17,287 nt of DNA from JBBSTY01 sp038235385 (GCA_038235385.1 JBBSTY010000093.1:1-17287), one strand, 5' to 3'; positions 1-8,043 are shown, numbered from the stretch's first letter. Program-made: numbers and translations. The notes: a model not told the origin generated them from the sequence alone.

Positions 1-1
1 C

Positions 2-706
2 ATCCGCGCCAAGATCACCCGAGGTCTCGGCGGGCCCCGCGCCGAGCGCGAGGCGGCCAAGGTCCGGGTGATACCGAACTTCGTCGACACGTCGTGGATC
101 GCCCCGGGCGAACGTCGCAACGCCTATCGCGACGAGTACGGCCTCGGCGATCGTCAGGTGGTCATGTACGCCGGCAACGTCGGGCTCTCGCAGTCGCTCG
201 ACCTCGTCCTCGATGCGGCCAGGGAGATGACCGACGACCCCGGGGTGGTGTTCGTGATCAACGGTGGCGGTGCGGCGCTCGCCGATCTGCGCCGCCGGGC
301 GGCCGACCTCTCGAACGTCGTCTTCGTCGGCATGCAACCCAAGGCACGGCTGCCCGAGGTCCTCGCGGCGGCCGACCTCCACGTGGTCCCGCTCAAGCGC
401 GGGTTGGCGTGGTCGAGCGTGCCGTCGAAGCTCTACTCGATCCTCGCGTCCGGTCGGGCCGTCCTCGCCAGCGTCGATGCCGGCACCGAGGTCGCCCGCA
501 CGATCGAGCGCGCCGGTGCCGGCCGATCGGTGCCGCCCGACGACGCCGCCGCCTTCGCCGCGGCCGTGCGCGCCATGCTCGCCGACCGATCGGGCCTCGC
601 CGGAGCGGGGGAGTCGGGCCGCCGGTTCGTCGAGGGCTGGGCGTCGCCGACGGCGGCCGCCGCCGCCTACGACGCGTTGTTCCGCGAGTTGGTTCACGGC
701 CGCTGA
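2..706 (+). CDS. GT4-family glycosyltransferase, WcaI-like, 3' part only
   Basis: The gene enters from the left edge already in frame at position 2, so its start and N-terminal acceptor domain lie outside the window; 234 residues remain. What is left is the C-terminal Rossmann half of a GT-B glycosyltransferase that binds the sugar nucleotide. Visible landmarks are VIPNFVDTSW at the linker, VVMYAGNVGLSQSLDLVLDAA (a first-strand signature typical of WcaI-type enzymes), then VFVGMQPKARLPEVLAAADLHVVPL, and SVPSKLYSILASGRAVLAS, where family members hold the donor phosphate and sugar. WcaI homologues transfer sugars during exopolysaccharide or lipid-linked glycan assembly at the inner face of the membrane. 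The GDP-mannose and GDP-rhamnose genes downstream suggest a GDP-sugar donor, but the sequence does not fix donor or acceptor. The GTG at 68 is internal and not the true start. The family call is firm; the specific reaction is unknown. Confidence 0.9.
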   Translation: MRAKITRGLGGPRAEREAAKVRVIPNFVDTSWIAPGERRNAYRDEYGLGDRQVVMYAGNVGLSQSLDLVLDAAREMTDDPGVVFVINGGGAALADLRRRAADLSNVVFVGMQPKARLPEVLAAADLHVVPLKRGLAWSSVPSKLYSILASGRAVLASVDAGTEVARTIERAGAGRSVPPDDAAAFAAAVRAMLADRSGLAGAGESGRRFVEGWASPTAAAAAYDALFRELVHGR

Positions 707-719
707 ACCCTTGTCCCCG

Positions 720-733
720 GGCCGATTTCGGCC
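720..733 (+). terminator. short GC-rich hairpin after the glycosyltransferase stop
   Basis: GGCCG at 720-724 pairs with CGGCC at 729-733 around the loop ATTT, 13 nt after the stop codon. There is no T-run, so it would be a weak or factor-assisted terminator at best. In such GC-rich DNA a 5-bp stem may also occur by chance. Confidence 0.25.
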
Positions 734-789
734 GGTCCGACGGTGCCATCGCGCCGGGGGGCGCATTACCGTGGCCGGGGCCTGGCGGC

Positions 790-795
790 TAGCGT
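790..795 (+). promoter_or_regulatory. candidate -10 box (TAGCGT) of the His-rich protein gene
   Basis: TAGCGT fits the actinobacterial TANNNT -10 pattern and ends 10 nt before the ATG at 806. No Shine-Dalgarno sequence lies in between, so a leaderless or nearly leaderless transcript is likely. A second match, TACCGT at 767-772, lies further up. No convincing -35 box is seen. The GT2 gene start at 8643 shows the same arrangement, a TANNNT box 10 nt before the codon. Confidence 0.4.
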
Positions 796-805
796 GTCGG
801 ATCTT

Positions 806-1642
806 ATGGGTAGAGCATCGTCCGCCAAGAAGGTCGCCCGCGCCGCTCGCGCCGGCGGCACCGCCAAGCGGGAGCGGCCGAAGATCGCGTTCCCGCTCGC
901 CGTCTTCGTGATCGTCGTTCTCGGCGTGTCACTCGTCGTGTTCGCCCGGACCTCGAAGGAGCCGGCATCGGCAGCTCCTCCCTCCTACCTCAACCGCGAC
1001 CACTGGCACGCCGCCTACGGCGTGTACGTCTGCGACGCGTTCCTGCCCCGGTGGGTCGACGTGCTGGAGGATCGCGACGGGATCCACACCCACGAGGACG
1101 GCATCATCCACATCCACCCGTTCTCGGCCTCCTCGTCGGGCACCAAGGCGAAGATGTCGGTGTTCGCCAAGCAGGTCGGCGTCACCTTCACCGACGACGG
1201 CTTCGTCGCACCCGACGGCACCGAGTACAAGGACGGCTACGACTGCAACGGGCAACCGGCCAAGGTCTCGGTGTTCGAGTGGCATCCCGACGACCCCACC
1301 CGACCGGGCGACGTCTTCGACGGCAACTTCAACAACATCTTGTTCGATGCCGATCGCGTCGCCTACACGATCGCCGTGGTGCCCGAAGGCGTCACGCCGC
1401 CGCTGCCCCCGACCGTGCCCGGCCTCGACAACCTCGTCGACGTCCCGAGCGCCGGTGGTGCCCCGACGGGAGCCGCCGGCCTCGACCCCAGCCTCATCGA
1501 TCCGAGCCAGCTGGCGATCGATCCGGCGACGGGTGCTCCCATCGTTCCCGGCAGCCCGACGAGTCCGGGTGCGGCGCCGCCGGTGAGCGACGCGGCGAGC
1601 GTCCCGAGCGGTGAGCCCACGCCGACACCGTCCGAGCCGTGA
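806..1642 (+). CDS. membrane-anchored histidine-rich protein, unknown function
   Basis: A protein of 278 aa. Residues 1-27 are basic (KK, KRERPK), residues 28-47 form one hydrophobic helix, and the rest should lie outside the membrane by the positive-inside rule. The core, about 60-195, holds closely spaced histidines: HWH (66, 68), HTH (94, 96) and HIHPF (102, 104). Two cysteines (76, 147) could form a disulfide. This spacing suggests a metal site, but the family is not one I can name. Residues from about 200 to the end are rich in Pro, Ala, Ser, Thr and Gly with no clear fold, like a wall-spanning tail. ATG 806 is preferred over GTG 743 because the extra 21 residues are non-descript and a TANNNT box sits just before 806. 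The stop overlaps the start of the guanylyltransferase gene by 4 nt, so the two are probably translated together. A role in envelope assembly is inference from position only. Confidence 0.85.
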   Translation: MGRASSAKKVARAARAGGTAKRERPKIAFPLAVFVIVVLGVSLVVFARTSKEPASAAPPSYLNRDHWHAAYGVYVCDAFLPRWVDVLEDRDGIHTHEDGIIHIHPFSASSSGTKAKMSVFAKQVGVTFTDDGFVAPDGTEYKDGYDCNGQPAKVSVFEWHPDDPTRPGDVFDGNFNNILFDADRVAYTIAVVPEGVTPPLPPTVPGLDNLVDVPSAGGAPTGAAGLDPSLIDPSQLAIDPATGAPIVPGSPTSPGAAPPVSDAASVPSGEPTPTPSEP

Positions 1643-2643
1643 GGGCCATCGTCCTGGTCGGCGGGTTCGGTACCCGCCTGCGTCCGCTGACGCTCGACAC
1701 CCCCAAGCAGATGCTGCCGGTGGTCGGTCGACCCATGATCGAACGCGTGGTCAGCACCCTCGGCACCGTCGGTGTCACCGACGCCATCTTGTCGCTGGGG
1801 TACCGGCCCGACGCCTTCCTCGACGCGTATCCCGACGACACGATCGACGGGGTTCGGCTTCACTACGCCGTCGAGCCCGAACCGCTCGACACGGCCGGCG
1901 CCATCCGGTTCGCGGCGATCGAGGCCGGCGTCGACTCCCGTTTCATCGTCGTCAACGGCGATGTGCTCACCGATCTCGACATCGATGCGCTGTGGCGGAA
2001 CCACATCGAGCACGGCGCCGAGGGAACCATCGCCCTGACACCGGTCGACGAGCCGTCGCGCTACGGCGTCGTCCCGCTCGACGACAACGGCCGCGTCGAG
2101 GCGTTCATCGAGAAGCCACCCCCGGGTGAAGCTCCGAGCAACTGGATCAACGCCGGCACCTACGTGCTCGAGCCGTCGGTGATCGACCGCATCCCTGCCG
2201 GTCGTCGCGTGTCCATCGAGCGCGAGGTGTTCCCGGCCATGGTCACCGACGCGGCGTTGTACGGGCTCCACAGCGACGCCTACTGGGTCGACGCGGGAAC
2301 ACCCGAGGCCTACCTCCGCTGCCAGCTCGACCTCGTCGACGGCACCCGTGCCCGTGAGGCCGCGATCGCGTCCGACACCCAGGTGTCCGCAGAGGCCACG
2401 GTCGAGCGGGCGGTGATCATGGCCGGCGCCGCGGTGGCCGCAGGCGCCGAGATCCGCGACTCGGTCATCCTGCCGGGCGCAACGATCGAAGCGGGAGCGT
2501 CGGTCGTGGGATCGATCGTCGGGCCCGGCTCCGTGGTCGGTCGGGGTGCATCGCTGAGCGAGCTCACCGTCACGGGGCACGACGTCCGGGTCGAGCCCGG
2601 GCGGACCCTCGTCGCGGCCCGGGTCCCCGATCACGAGGGCTGA
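1639..2643 (+). CDS. manC: mannose-1-phosphate guanylyltransferase (GDP-mannose pyrophosphorylase)
   Basis: A 334-aa cytoplasmic nucleotidyltransferase that should make GDP-mannose from mannose-1-phosphate and GTP. The N-terminal Rossmann-like domain carries the signature GGFGTRLRPLT (8-18) with the catalytic Arg, the PKQMLPVVGRPM segment (22-33), NGD (106-108) for metal and phosphate binding, FIEKP (156-160) and NAGTY (171-175). From about residue 235 the chain has the hexapeptide pattern of a left-handed beta-helix (repeated V/I-x-x-G/A units). It resembles mycobacterial ManB (Rv3264c) in layout and in phrases such as VIDRIPAGRRVSIEREVFPA. The GTG start lies within the previous gene's stop (GTGA), indicating translational coupling. 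Its product feeds gmd and rmd in this window. Close relatives use glucose-1-phosphate and other nucleotides, so substrate choice rests on similarity and context. The mycobacterial naming (manB) differs from the enteric one (manC). Confidence 0.85.
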   Translation: MRAIVLVGGFGTRLRPLTLDTPKQMLPVVGRPMIERVVSTLGTVGVTDAILSLGYRPDAFLDAYPDDTIDGVRLHYAVEPEPLDTAGAIRFAAIEAGVDSRFIVVNGDVLTDLDIDALWRNHIEHGAEGTIALTPVDEPSRYGVVPLDDNGRVEAFIEKPPPGEAPSNWINAGTYVLEPSVIDRIPAGRRVSIEREVFPAMVTDAALYGLHSDAYWVDAGTPEAYLRCQLDLVDGTRAREAAIASDTQVSAEATVERAVIMAGAAVAAGAEIRDSVILPGATIEAGASVVGSIVGPGSVVGRGASLSELTVTGHDVRVEPGRTLVAARVPDHEG

Positions 2644-2680
2644 TCTCGCACTCGGGCGTCCGCTCGGGTGCAGTTCGAGA

Positions 2681-2709
2681 GCCGCCGCCCACGCGGTGGA
2701 GGCCGCGGC
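2681..2709. terminator. imperfect stem-loop between convergent genes
   Basis: CCAC 2689-2692 pairs with GTGG 2696-2699, and outside it GCCGC 2681-2685 can pair with GCGGC 2705-2709, leaving internal mismatches. It fills the 67-nt gap between the ends of manC and fbiB, where a bidirectional terminator would be expected. There is no T-run. Confidence 0.3.
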
Positions 2710-2710
2710 G

Positions 2711-3424
2711 TCAGCGGAAGAGGTCCTCGGCGGGATGGCGGACCATCTCGTCGGCGATGCTGCTGGTGCGGAACCACGAGGTGTCGAGCCCGCGGACCAC
2801 GGCCACGGGGATGTTGGTCGACTTCCCCATGACGAGCTCGGCGGCCGAGGCGATCTCGTCGGCCAGGGCGACCTCGGTGACCTGCATCTCCCGGCCGAAG
2901 GCATCGTTGGTCCCCCGGAGGTCGATGACCGCGGCGATCCCGGCGCACCCGATGGCCACATCGGTCACCCCGCGCCGCCAGGTTCGCCCGAAGGTGTCGC
3001 TCACGATGACGCCGACATCGACCCCGGCGCGGCCGCGGAGCCCGTCACGGATCCGACGGGCCGACCGGTCGCTGTCGACCGGCAGGAGCGCGGCGTAGCC
3101 GTGCTCGACGTTGGAGAGGTCGATGCCGGCGTTGGCGCACACGAAGCCGTGCGCTGTCTCGCTGATGATCAGGTCGCCACGGCGGCGCAGGATCCGCACC
3201 GACTCCTGCTCGACGAGCGGCTTGTGCGAGAGCGGGTCGTCGGGGTCGATCGCGACGAGGCGGTCCTCGACCTTGGACACGATCTTCTGGGTCACCACGA
3301 TCACGTCGTGGTCGAGCAGCGGCGTCCCGGCGTCGGCGGCGGCACCGGCGATCGTGGTGGCGAGGTCGTCACCGACCCGGTACTCGGGGAGGCCATCGAT
3401 GCCGAAGATCTCGAGTCGACTCAT
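2711..3424 (-). CDS. fbiB: coenzyme F420-0:L-glutamate ligase (CofE/FbiB ligase domain)
   Basis: A 237-aa protein that adds gamma-linked glutamates to F420-0 using GTP, giving the polyglutamate tail of F420. Family landmarks are VVTQKIVSKVE (43-53), HGFVCANAGID (92-102) followed by SN, VSDTFGRTWR (141-150) with RGVTDVAIGCAG after it, and STNIPVAVVRG (202-212). The length matches stand-alone archaeal CofE. Mycobacterial FbiB is about twice as long because a nitroreductase-like FMN domain, which reduces dehydro-F420-0, is fused to its C-terminus; that domain is absent here and the ORF ends cleanly at a TGA. The gene lies 8 nt after fbiA on the same strand, so the two are surely cotranscribed, probably from the promoter before gmd. 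Confidence 0.93.
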   Translation of the reverse strand: MSRLEIFGIDGLPEYRVGDDLATTIAGAAADAGTPLLDHDVIVVTQKIVSKVEDRLVAIDPDDPLSHKPLVEQESVRILRRRGDLIISETAHGFVCANAGIDLSNVEHGYAALLPVDSDRSARRIRDGLRGRAGVDVGVIVSDTFGRTWRRGVTDVAIGCAGIAAVIDLRGTNDAFGREMQVTEVALADEIASAAELVMGKSTNIPVAVVRGLDTSWFRTSSIADEMVRHPAEDLFR

Positions 3425-3432
3425 GTCGGAAG

Positions 3433-4376
3433 TCAACCACGCGCCGCGTCGATGACGATCCGGGCCAGCGCTGCGGATTCGGCTGGCCCCGACATGATCG
3501 TCGGCGCCACCACGCAGCGGAGACCTTCGGCCTCGATGGCCGGGACCAGATCGGCATCGGCCCGGTCGATCACGATGGTGCCGGCCAGCGGCGCGTAGAG
3601 CCGGGCGACACCCAGGGCGGACGCCTCGTGGCCGAGCTCGGCGAGCATCCGGTCGGCGGGTCCCTTCAGGGCTGCGCCGGCGATGATGGGCGACACGGCC
3701 ACCACGTGCTCGCGGCGGGCGATCACGGCGTCGCGCACGCCCGGGACCGCCAGGACGGGCCCGATCGACACGATGGGGTTCGACGGCGCAACCACGACCA
3801 CCTCGGCCTCCGCGAGGGTCGGGAGGACCGACGGTGCGGGATCGGCGAGTTCGGCGCCGTCGAAGCGAACGGCGGTGACCGGCACGTCGTGGTGACGCGC
3901 GACGAAGTACTCCTGGAACCCGACCTCGGTGCCCTCGGGCGGCCCGTCGGGGTCGATCACCATCACCTTGGTGCGCAGGTCGGCGTCGGTGACCGGCAGG
4001 ATCGTGAGCCCCAGGCCCCAGGCCCGGGCGATCTCCGCCGTCACCTCGCTGAGCGTCGCCCCCTCGGCGAGGCGTTGGGTGCGGAACAGGTGCGTGCCGA
4101 GGTCGCGGTCGCCCAGGTTGAACCAATCGATGCCGCCGTAGCGGGCGACCGTGGCCATGGCGTTCCAGGTCTCGTCGACGAGACCCCAGCCCGTCTCGGG
4201 GTTGATCGCGCCGGCGAGGGTGTAGATCACCGTGTCGATGTCGGGACTGATGTGCAGCCCGTGGAGCTCGAGATCGTCGCCGACGTTGACCACCGCCGTG
4301 AGCTGATCGGCGGCCACCTCCTGCACCAGCCCGGTCAGCAGCCGTGCCGCGCCGACGCCGCCGGCGAGGACGGCGA

Positions 4377-4380
<4 letters not shown>
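3433..4380 (-). CDS. fbiA: F420 biosynthesis transferase FbiA/CofD (2-phospho-L-lactate or PEP transferase)
   Basis: A 315-aa protein that transfers a phospho-lactyl or phospho-enolpyruvyl group from an activated guanosine diphosphate carrier (LPPG or EPPG) to the deazaflavin Fo, giving F420-0 or dehydro-F420-0. Motifs are the N-terminal nucleotide loop AGGVGAARLLTG (6-17), NVGDDLELHGLHISPDIDTV (32-51), typical of the family, then NLGDRDLGTHLFRTQRL (88-104) and PSNPIVSIGPVL. The GTG start at 4380 shares bases with the stop of gmd (GTGA), giving a start right before the glycine-rich loop, as in other CofD proteins. In actinobacteria the PEP route with FbiD is documented (Mycobacterium); the matching guanylyltransferase (fbiD/cofC) and the Fo synthase (fbiC) are not in this window. 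Confidence 0.94.
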
Positions 4381-5360
<980 letters not shown>

Positions 5361-5367
5361 GGGGTCC

Positions 5368-5373
5368 GTTCTA
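5368..5373 (-). promoter_or_regulatory. weak candidate -10 box of the gmd-fbiA-fbiB operon
   Basis: On the minus strand TAGAAC ends 7 nt before the gmd ATG, the spacing seen for the other leaderless candidates here. It lacks the final T of TANNNT. No Shine-Dalgarno sequence lies between it and the start codon. The true promoter could lie further into the gap. Confidence 0.3.
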
Positions 5374-5377
5374 CGCT
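5372..5377 (+). promoter_or_regulatory. candidate -10 box (TACGCT) of the XRE regulator gene
   Basis: TACGCT on the plus strand fits TANNNT and lies 35 nt before the ATG at 5413. It overlaps by 2 nt the weak gmd box on the other strand. If used, the palindrome at 5395-5411 would fall just downstream of the transcription start, a place where a bound regulator could block its own gene. Confidence 0.3.
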
Positions 5378-5394
5378 GCGCAGGCCGCACCGTC

Positions 5395-5411
5395 TGCCAA
5401 GTGGGTTGGCA
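5395..5411. promoter_or_regulatory. perfect palindrome TGCCAA-N5-TTGGCA, candidate operator
   Basis: TGCCAA at 5395-5400 is mirrored exactly by TTGGCA at 5406-5411 around GTGGG. It lies in the 52-nt space between the divergent starts of gmd and the XRE gene, one base before the regulator's ATG. The size and symmetry fit a dimeric helix-turn-helix protein. It is AT-richer than its surroundings, which makes chance less likely. That the neighbouring XRE protein binds it is inference. Confidence 0.5.
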
Positions 5412-5412
5412 C

Positions 5413-5892
5413 ATGTCCGAAAAATCTGACCGTCCTCCGGGCGAGGGATTGGGACGGCGCATCGCGGCCCACCGGGCCAAGCTCGGATGGACCCAGCAGG
5501 AGCTCGCCGTGCGGCTGGCCATCTCACGGGTGGCCGTGTCGCACCTCGAGGCCGGCATGTCCGACCCCGGGGAGCGAACGGTCGCCCTCCTGGCGAGCGT
5601 GTTCAAGGTCGATCCGCACGACCTCGTCGCCGGGACCACCTACCCGCGTGCCCGAGCGGAGCGCCTGCCGCTGGTCGTGGCCACCCACACCGAGGTCGAG
5701 CTCCAGATCGCGCTGCTCGATCGGGACCTCGAGTGGTCGACGCTGGTCGGACCCGCGCTGGCTCGGGTCCAGCTGGAGGGCTGGGTGGTCCGCCTGACGG
5801 CGCTCGCCCACGTCACCCACGACCAGCGGGAGCGACGCGCCGTCGACGACGCCCGTCAGCGGCTCCGACGCGAGCTGGCGGCCCTCACCTGA
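5413..5892 (+). CDS. XRE-family transcriptional regulator with unknown C-terminal domain
   Basis: A 159-aa protein. Residues 12-72 form a Cro/C1-type helix-turn-helix: LGRRIAAHRAKLGWTQQELA, then the recognition helix SRVAVSHLEAG (38-48) and the ERTVALLASVFKVDPHDLV closing helices. Residues 80-159 are a charged, largely helical domain with phrases such as HTEVELQIALLDRDLEW; I do not recognise it. It could mediate dimerisation or sense a ligand. ATG 5413 is chosen because it gives a normal short lead-in to the helix-turn-helix and because the palindrome ends just before it. The gene is divergent from gmd-fbiA-fbiB and convergent with rmd, so it sits between the two halves of the GDP-rhamnose pathway. 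Control of those genes and of itself is likely by position but not shown. Confidence 0.88.
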   Translation: MSEKSDRPPGEGLGRRIAAHRAKLGWTQQELAVRLAISRVAVSHLEAGMSDPGERTVALLASVFKVDPHDLVAGTTYPRARAERLPLVVATHTEVELQIALLDRDLEWSTLVGPALARVQLEGWVVRLTALAHVTHDQRERRAVDDARQRLRRELAALT

Positions 5893-5909
5893 GCCGCGGC
5901 GCCAACGGT

Positions 5910-5934
5910 CCGTCCGACACCAGCCAGGTGACGG
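5910..5934. terminator. bulged stem-loop filling the convergent xre/rmd gap
   Basis: CACC 5918-5921 pairs with GGTG 5927-5930 around a 5-nt loop. CCGT 5910-5913 then pairs with ACGG 5931-5934, with a 4-nt bulge on one side. The structure ends exactly where the rmd stop codon begins. Two convergent genes meet here, so a bidirectional terminator is plausible despite the lack of a T-run. Confidence 0.35.
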
Positions 5935-6837
5935 TCAGATCTCGACCCGCGTGCGCCACTCCTCGAGCAGATCGCCGAGGGTCTGGTCCAGCGCGATCTC
6001 GGGCTCCCACCCGGTGGTCTTGTTGAGCCGGGTGTAGTCACCGCGCAGCACCGGGACGTCGACCGGGCGCTGGAGCGACGGATCGCCTTCGAGGCGCATG
6101 GGTCGGGCCGCCTTGGCCACCAGTCGGTCGGCCAGCTCGCTGATGGCGATGTCGTGGCCGCTACAGACGTTGTACGCCTCACCCGGCTCGCCGTTCTCGA
6201 TCAGGAGCCGGTAGGCCCGGACGACGTCGCGAACGTCGGTGAAGTCCCGGCGTGGGGTCATGTTGCCGACGGGCACCACCTCGCCGCCGTCGACCTCGTT
6301 GAGCGCGATGCGCTCGGCCAGCGCGGGGGCGACGAAGCGGTTCGTCTGTCCCGTTCCCAGGTGGTTGAAGGCACGGACGCGCATGACCTCGAGGCCGTAC
6401 CCGAGGTGCGCCTGGAGGGCGAGGTAGTCGGCGGCGATCTTGCTGGCGGCATAGGGGCTCACCGGACGCAGCGGGTTGTCCTCGGTGAGCGGGAGCTCGG
6501 CGAGGGTGACCCGGCCGTACACATCGGCGCTGCTCACCGCCACCACGCGCTGCACCCCGGCGCCCACGCAGGCCTGGAGCACGTTGAGCGTGCCCTCCGC
6601 GTTGACCCGGAACGTCTCGTTCGGGGTGTTCCACGACCCACCGACGTCGCTGAGACCGCCGAGGTGGTACACCGCGTCGGGTCGGACGTCGTCGAGCAGG
6701 TCGAGGCACCCTCGGGCATCGAGGAGGTCCGGTCCGGTGTCGCGATCGACGCCGGTCACGTCATCGCCGTGGCTCTCGAGGTGGCGGGTGAGGTGTCGGC
6801 CGACGAACCCGGCCGCTCCCGTGATCAGGGCCTTCAC
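5935..6837 (-). CDS. rmd: GDP-4-keto-6-deoxy-D-mannose reductase (GDP-D-rhamnose synthase)
   Basis: A 300-aa extended short-chain dehydrogenase. The cofactor loop is GAAGFVG (7-13), the catalytic serine pair lies in VSSADVYG (101-108), and Y129/K133 in SPYAASK form the YxxxK motif. RAFNHLGTGQ and NMTPRRDFTDVRDVVRAYRLL match Rmd-type reductases, which yield GDP-D-rhamnose, better than the GDP-L-fucose synthases, which also epimerise carbons 3 and 5. The GTG at 6837 is supported by a good ribosome-binding site (AGGGAGG, 4-nt spacer). The gene follows the GT4 gene on the same strand after a 60-nt gap that may hold its own promoter. Substrate should come from gmd. Specificity against close reductases cannot be settled by eye, but gmd in the same window makes this reading strong. 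Confidence 0.85.
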   Translation of the reverse strand: MKALITGAAGFVGRHLTRHLESHGDDVTGVDRDTGPDLLDARGCLDLLDDVRPDAVYHLGGLSDVGGSWNTPNETFRVNAEGTLNVLQACVGAGVQRVVAVSSADVYGRVTLAELPLTEDNPLRPVSPYAASKIAADYLALQAHLGYGLEVMRVRAFNHLGTGQTNRFVAPALAERIALNEVDGGEVVPVGNMTPRRDFTDVRDVVRAYRLLIENGEPGEAYNVCSGHDIAISELADRLVAKAARPMRLEGDPSLQRPVDVPVLRGDYTRLNKTTGWEPEIALDQTLGDLLEEWRTRVEI

Positions 6838-6841
6838 GGCG

Positions 6842-6848
6842 CCTCCCT
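6842..6848 (-). promoter_or_regulatory. ribosome-binding site of rmd
   Basis: The minus strand reads AGGGAGG, 4 nt before the GTG start. It is the best Shine-Dalgarno sequence in the window, and it fixes the rmd start at 6837. Most neighbouring starts lack one. Confidence 0.7.
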
Positions 6849-6868
6849 GTCGCTCGAGCCGAACTCGA

Positions 6869-6874
6869 ACCCTA
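6869..6874 (-). promoter_or_regulatory. candidate -10 box (TAGGGT) in the GT4-rmd gap
   Basis: TAGGGT on the minus strand lies 31 nt before the rmd GTG and would give a short leader of about 25 nt that contains the AGGGAGG site. No clear -35 element is seen. Readthrough from the GT4 gene is also possible. Confidence 0.35.
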
Positions 6875-6897
6875 GTCCCGGTACGCGATCGCGGCGA

Positions 6898-8031
6898 TCA
6901 GGTGGCGACGCGGTGGTAGAGCTCGCTCATCGCCCGGGCGGATGCGTCCCACGAGTACCTGCTGGCCCGGGCACGTCCCCGTGCCACCAGGTCGGCGGCG
7001 TGCACCGGATCAGCCAGCACCTCGCTGATCGCGGCGGCGAGCGCGTCGCGGGATCCGGGCGCCACCAGGCTGGCCCCGTCGCCGAGGACCTCGTCGAGCG
7101 CGCCGGCTCGGCTCGACACCACGGGCGTGCCCGCCGCCATCGCCTCCAGGGGTGGGAGGCCGAACCCTTCGTACACCGACGGGAACACGAAGACCGACGC
7201 CCCCCGGACCAGGGCCGCCCGGTCGAGGTCGTCGACCCACCCGAGGCGGACGATCCGAGCGGCGTTCGGCGAGCGATCGATGGCCTCGGTGAGGGCGTCG
7301 GCGCCCCAGCCGTCGGGCCCGGCGATCACCAGCCGGAGCTCGGGGTCGGACGCGGCGAGCTCGTCGAACGTCGCCACGAGGAGGGGGAAGTCCTTGCGCG
7401 GCTCCACGGTGCCCAGACCGAGGAGGTACCGGTCGCCGCCGGCGAGGAGGTGGCCGTCGGCTGGGTCGGCGTCGGGTGGTGGCGAGACGCCGTTGGCGAT
7501 CGTGACCACCCGGTCGGGGTCGACGCCGAAGTGGTCGATGACCTCGGCGGTCACGAAGTCCGACGGCGTGTGCACCGTGGCGCCGCGTCGGAGCGCACGC
7601 CCGACGAGGGCGGGGTAGGCGAGCGTGTCGGAGGTGCACAGCTCGGGGAACCGCACCGACGTGAGGTCGTGCACCGTGGCGATCTCGGCGCCGCGACGCG
7701 AGGGCGGCACCACGAAGTTGGGCCCGTGGACCACGTCGACCGCACCGGTGAACATCTCGATCGGTGGGACGTCGCTGCGCAGCCAGGCGGCGCGCAGCGG
7801 TCGGGCTGCCATCGGCCACTCGGTCACGCGTGCGCGTCGGGGCACCTGGCCACGGAGCTGGCGTCGGCCGCGCCACGACACCGCGAAGCAGATGATGTCG
7901 AGGGTCCGGTCGGCGGCGAGCCGCTCGATCAGCTCGTGGGTGACGTTGCCGATGCCGGTGCGGTGGCCGAGGAGCGGGGTGGCGTCGAAGGCGACGCGGA
8001 GCTCCCGGTGCGGGGCGGGGTGGTCGGGCAC
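6898..8031 (-). CDS. GT4-family glycosyltransferase, mannosyl/rhamnosyltransferase-like
   Basis: A complete 377-aa GT-B enzyme. The N-terminal half starts RVAFDATPLLGHRTGIGNVTHEL (12-34), as in retaining transferases of the PimB/WbdB kind. VHGPNFVVP (101-109) and ATVHDLTSVRFPEL (118-131) follow. The donor half carries GTVEPRKDFPLL (207-218) and the E-x7-E pair E288/E296 in FPSVYEGFGLPPLEAMAAGTP. The enzyme would act at the cytoplasmic membrane face on a lipid-linked acceptor. Its closest partner is rmd 60 nt downstream, so a GDP-rhamnose or GDP-mannose donor is reasonable but inferred. The GTG at 8031 is preferred: TACCGT lies 6 nt before it, and the second residue begins the usual short lead to the first strand. 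There is no ribosome-binding site. Confidence 0.9.
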   Translation of the reverse strand: MPDHPAPHRELRVAFDATPLLGHRTGIGNVTHELIERLAADRTLDIICFAVSWRGRRQLRGQVPRRARVTEWPMAARPLRAAWLRSDVPPIEMFTGAVDVVHGPNFVVPPSRRGAEIATVHDLTSVRFPELCTSDTLAYPALVGRALRRGATVHTPSDFVTAEVIDHFGVDPDRVVTIANGVSPPPDADPADGHLLAGGDRYLLGLGTVEPRKDFPLLVATFDELAASDPELRLVIAGPDGWGADALTEAIDRSPNAARIVRLGWVDDLDRAALVRGASVFVFPSVYEGFGLPPLEAMAAGTPVVSSRAGALDEVLGDGASLVAPGSRDALAAAISEVLADPVHAADLVARGRARASRYSWDASARAMSELYHRVAT

Positions 8032-8037
8032 CGGGTC

Positions 8038-8043
8038 ACGGTA
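8038..8043 (-). promoter_or_regulatory. candidate -10 box (TACCGT) of the GT4 gene, leaderless
   Basis: The minus strand reads TACCGT, then 6 nt, then the GTG start at 8031. This places the predicted transcription start on the start codon. The box is identical to those before the GT2 gene and the DUF3499 gene. Confidence 0.5.

Noticed and set aside
743..805. An earlier GTG start for the His-rich protein
   Set aside because: The extra 21 residues contain no conserved-looking sequence, and they would place the TAGCGT box inside the coding region.
1363..2961. A 532-codon minus-strand frame opposite manC
   Set aside because: It overlaps manC, which has full family motifs, and itself has no recognisable domain.
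5935..6837. GDP-L-fucose synthase as the identity of the reductase
   Set aside because: The stretches FNHLGTGQ and RRDFTDVRDVVRAY fit Rmd-type reductases better than the epimerase/reductase family. This is a judgement by eye.
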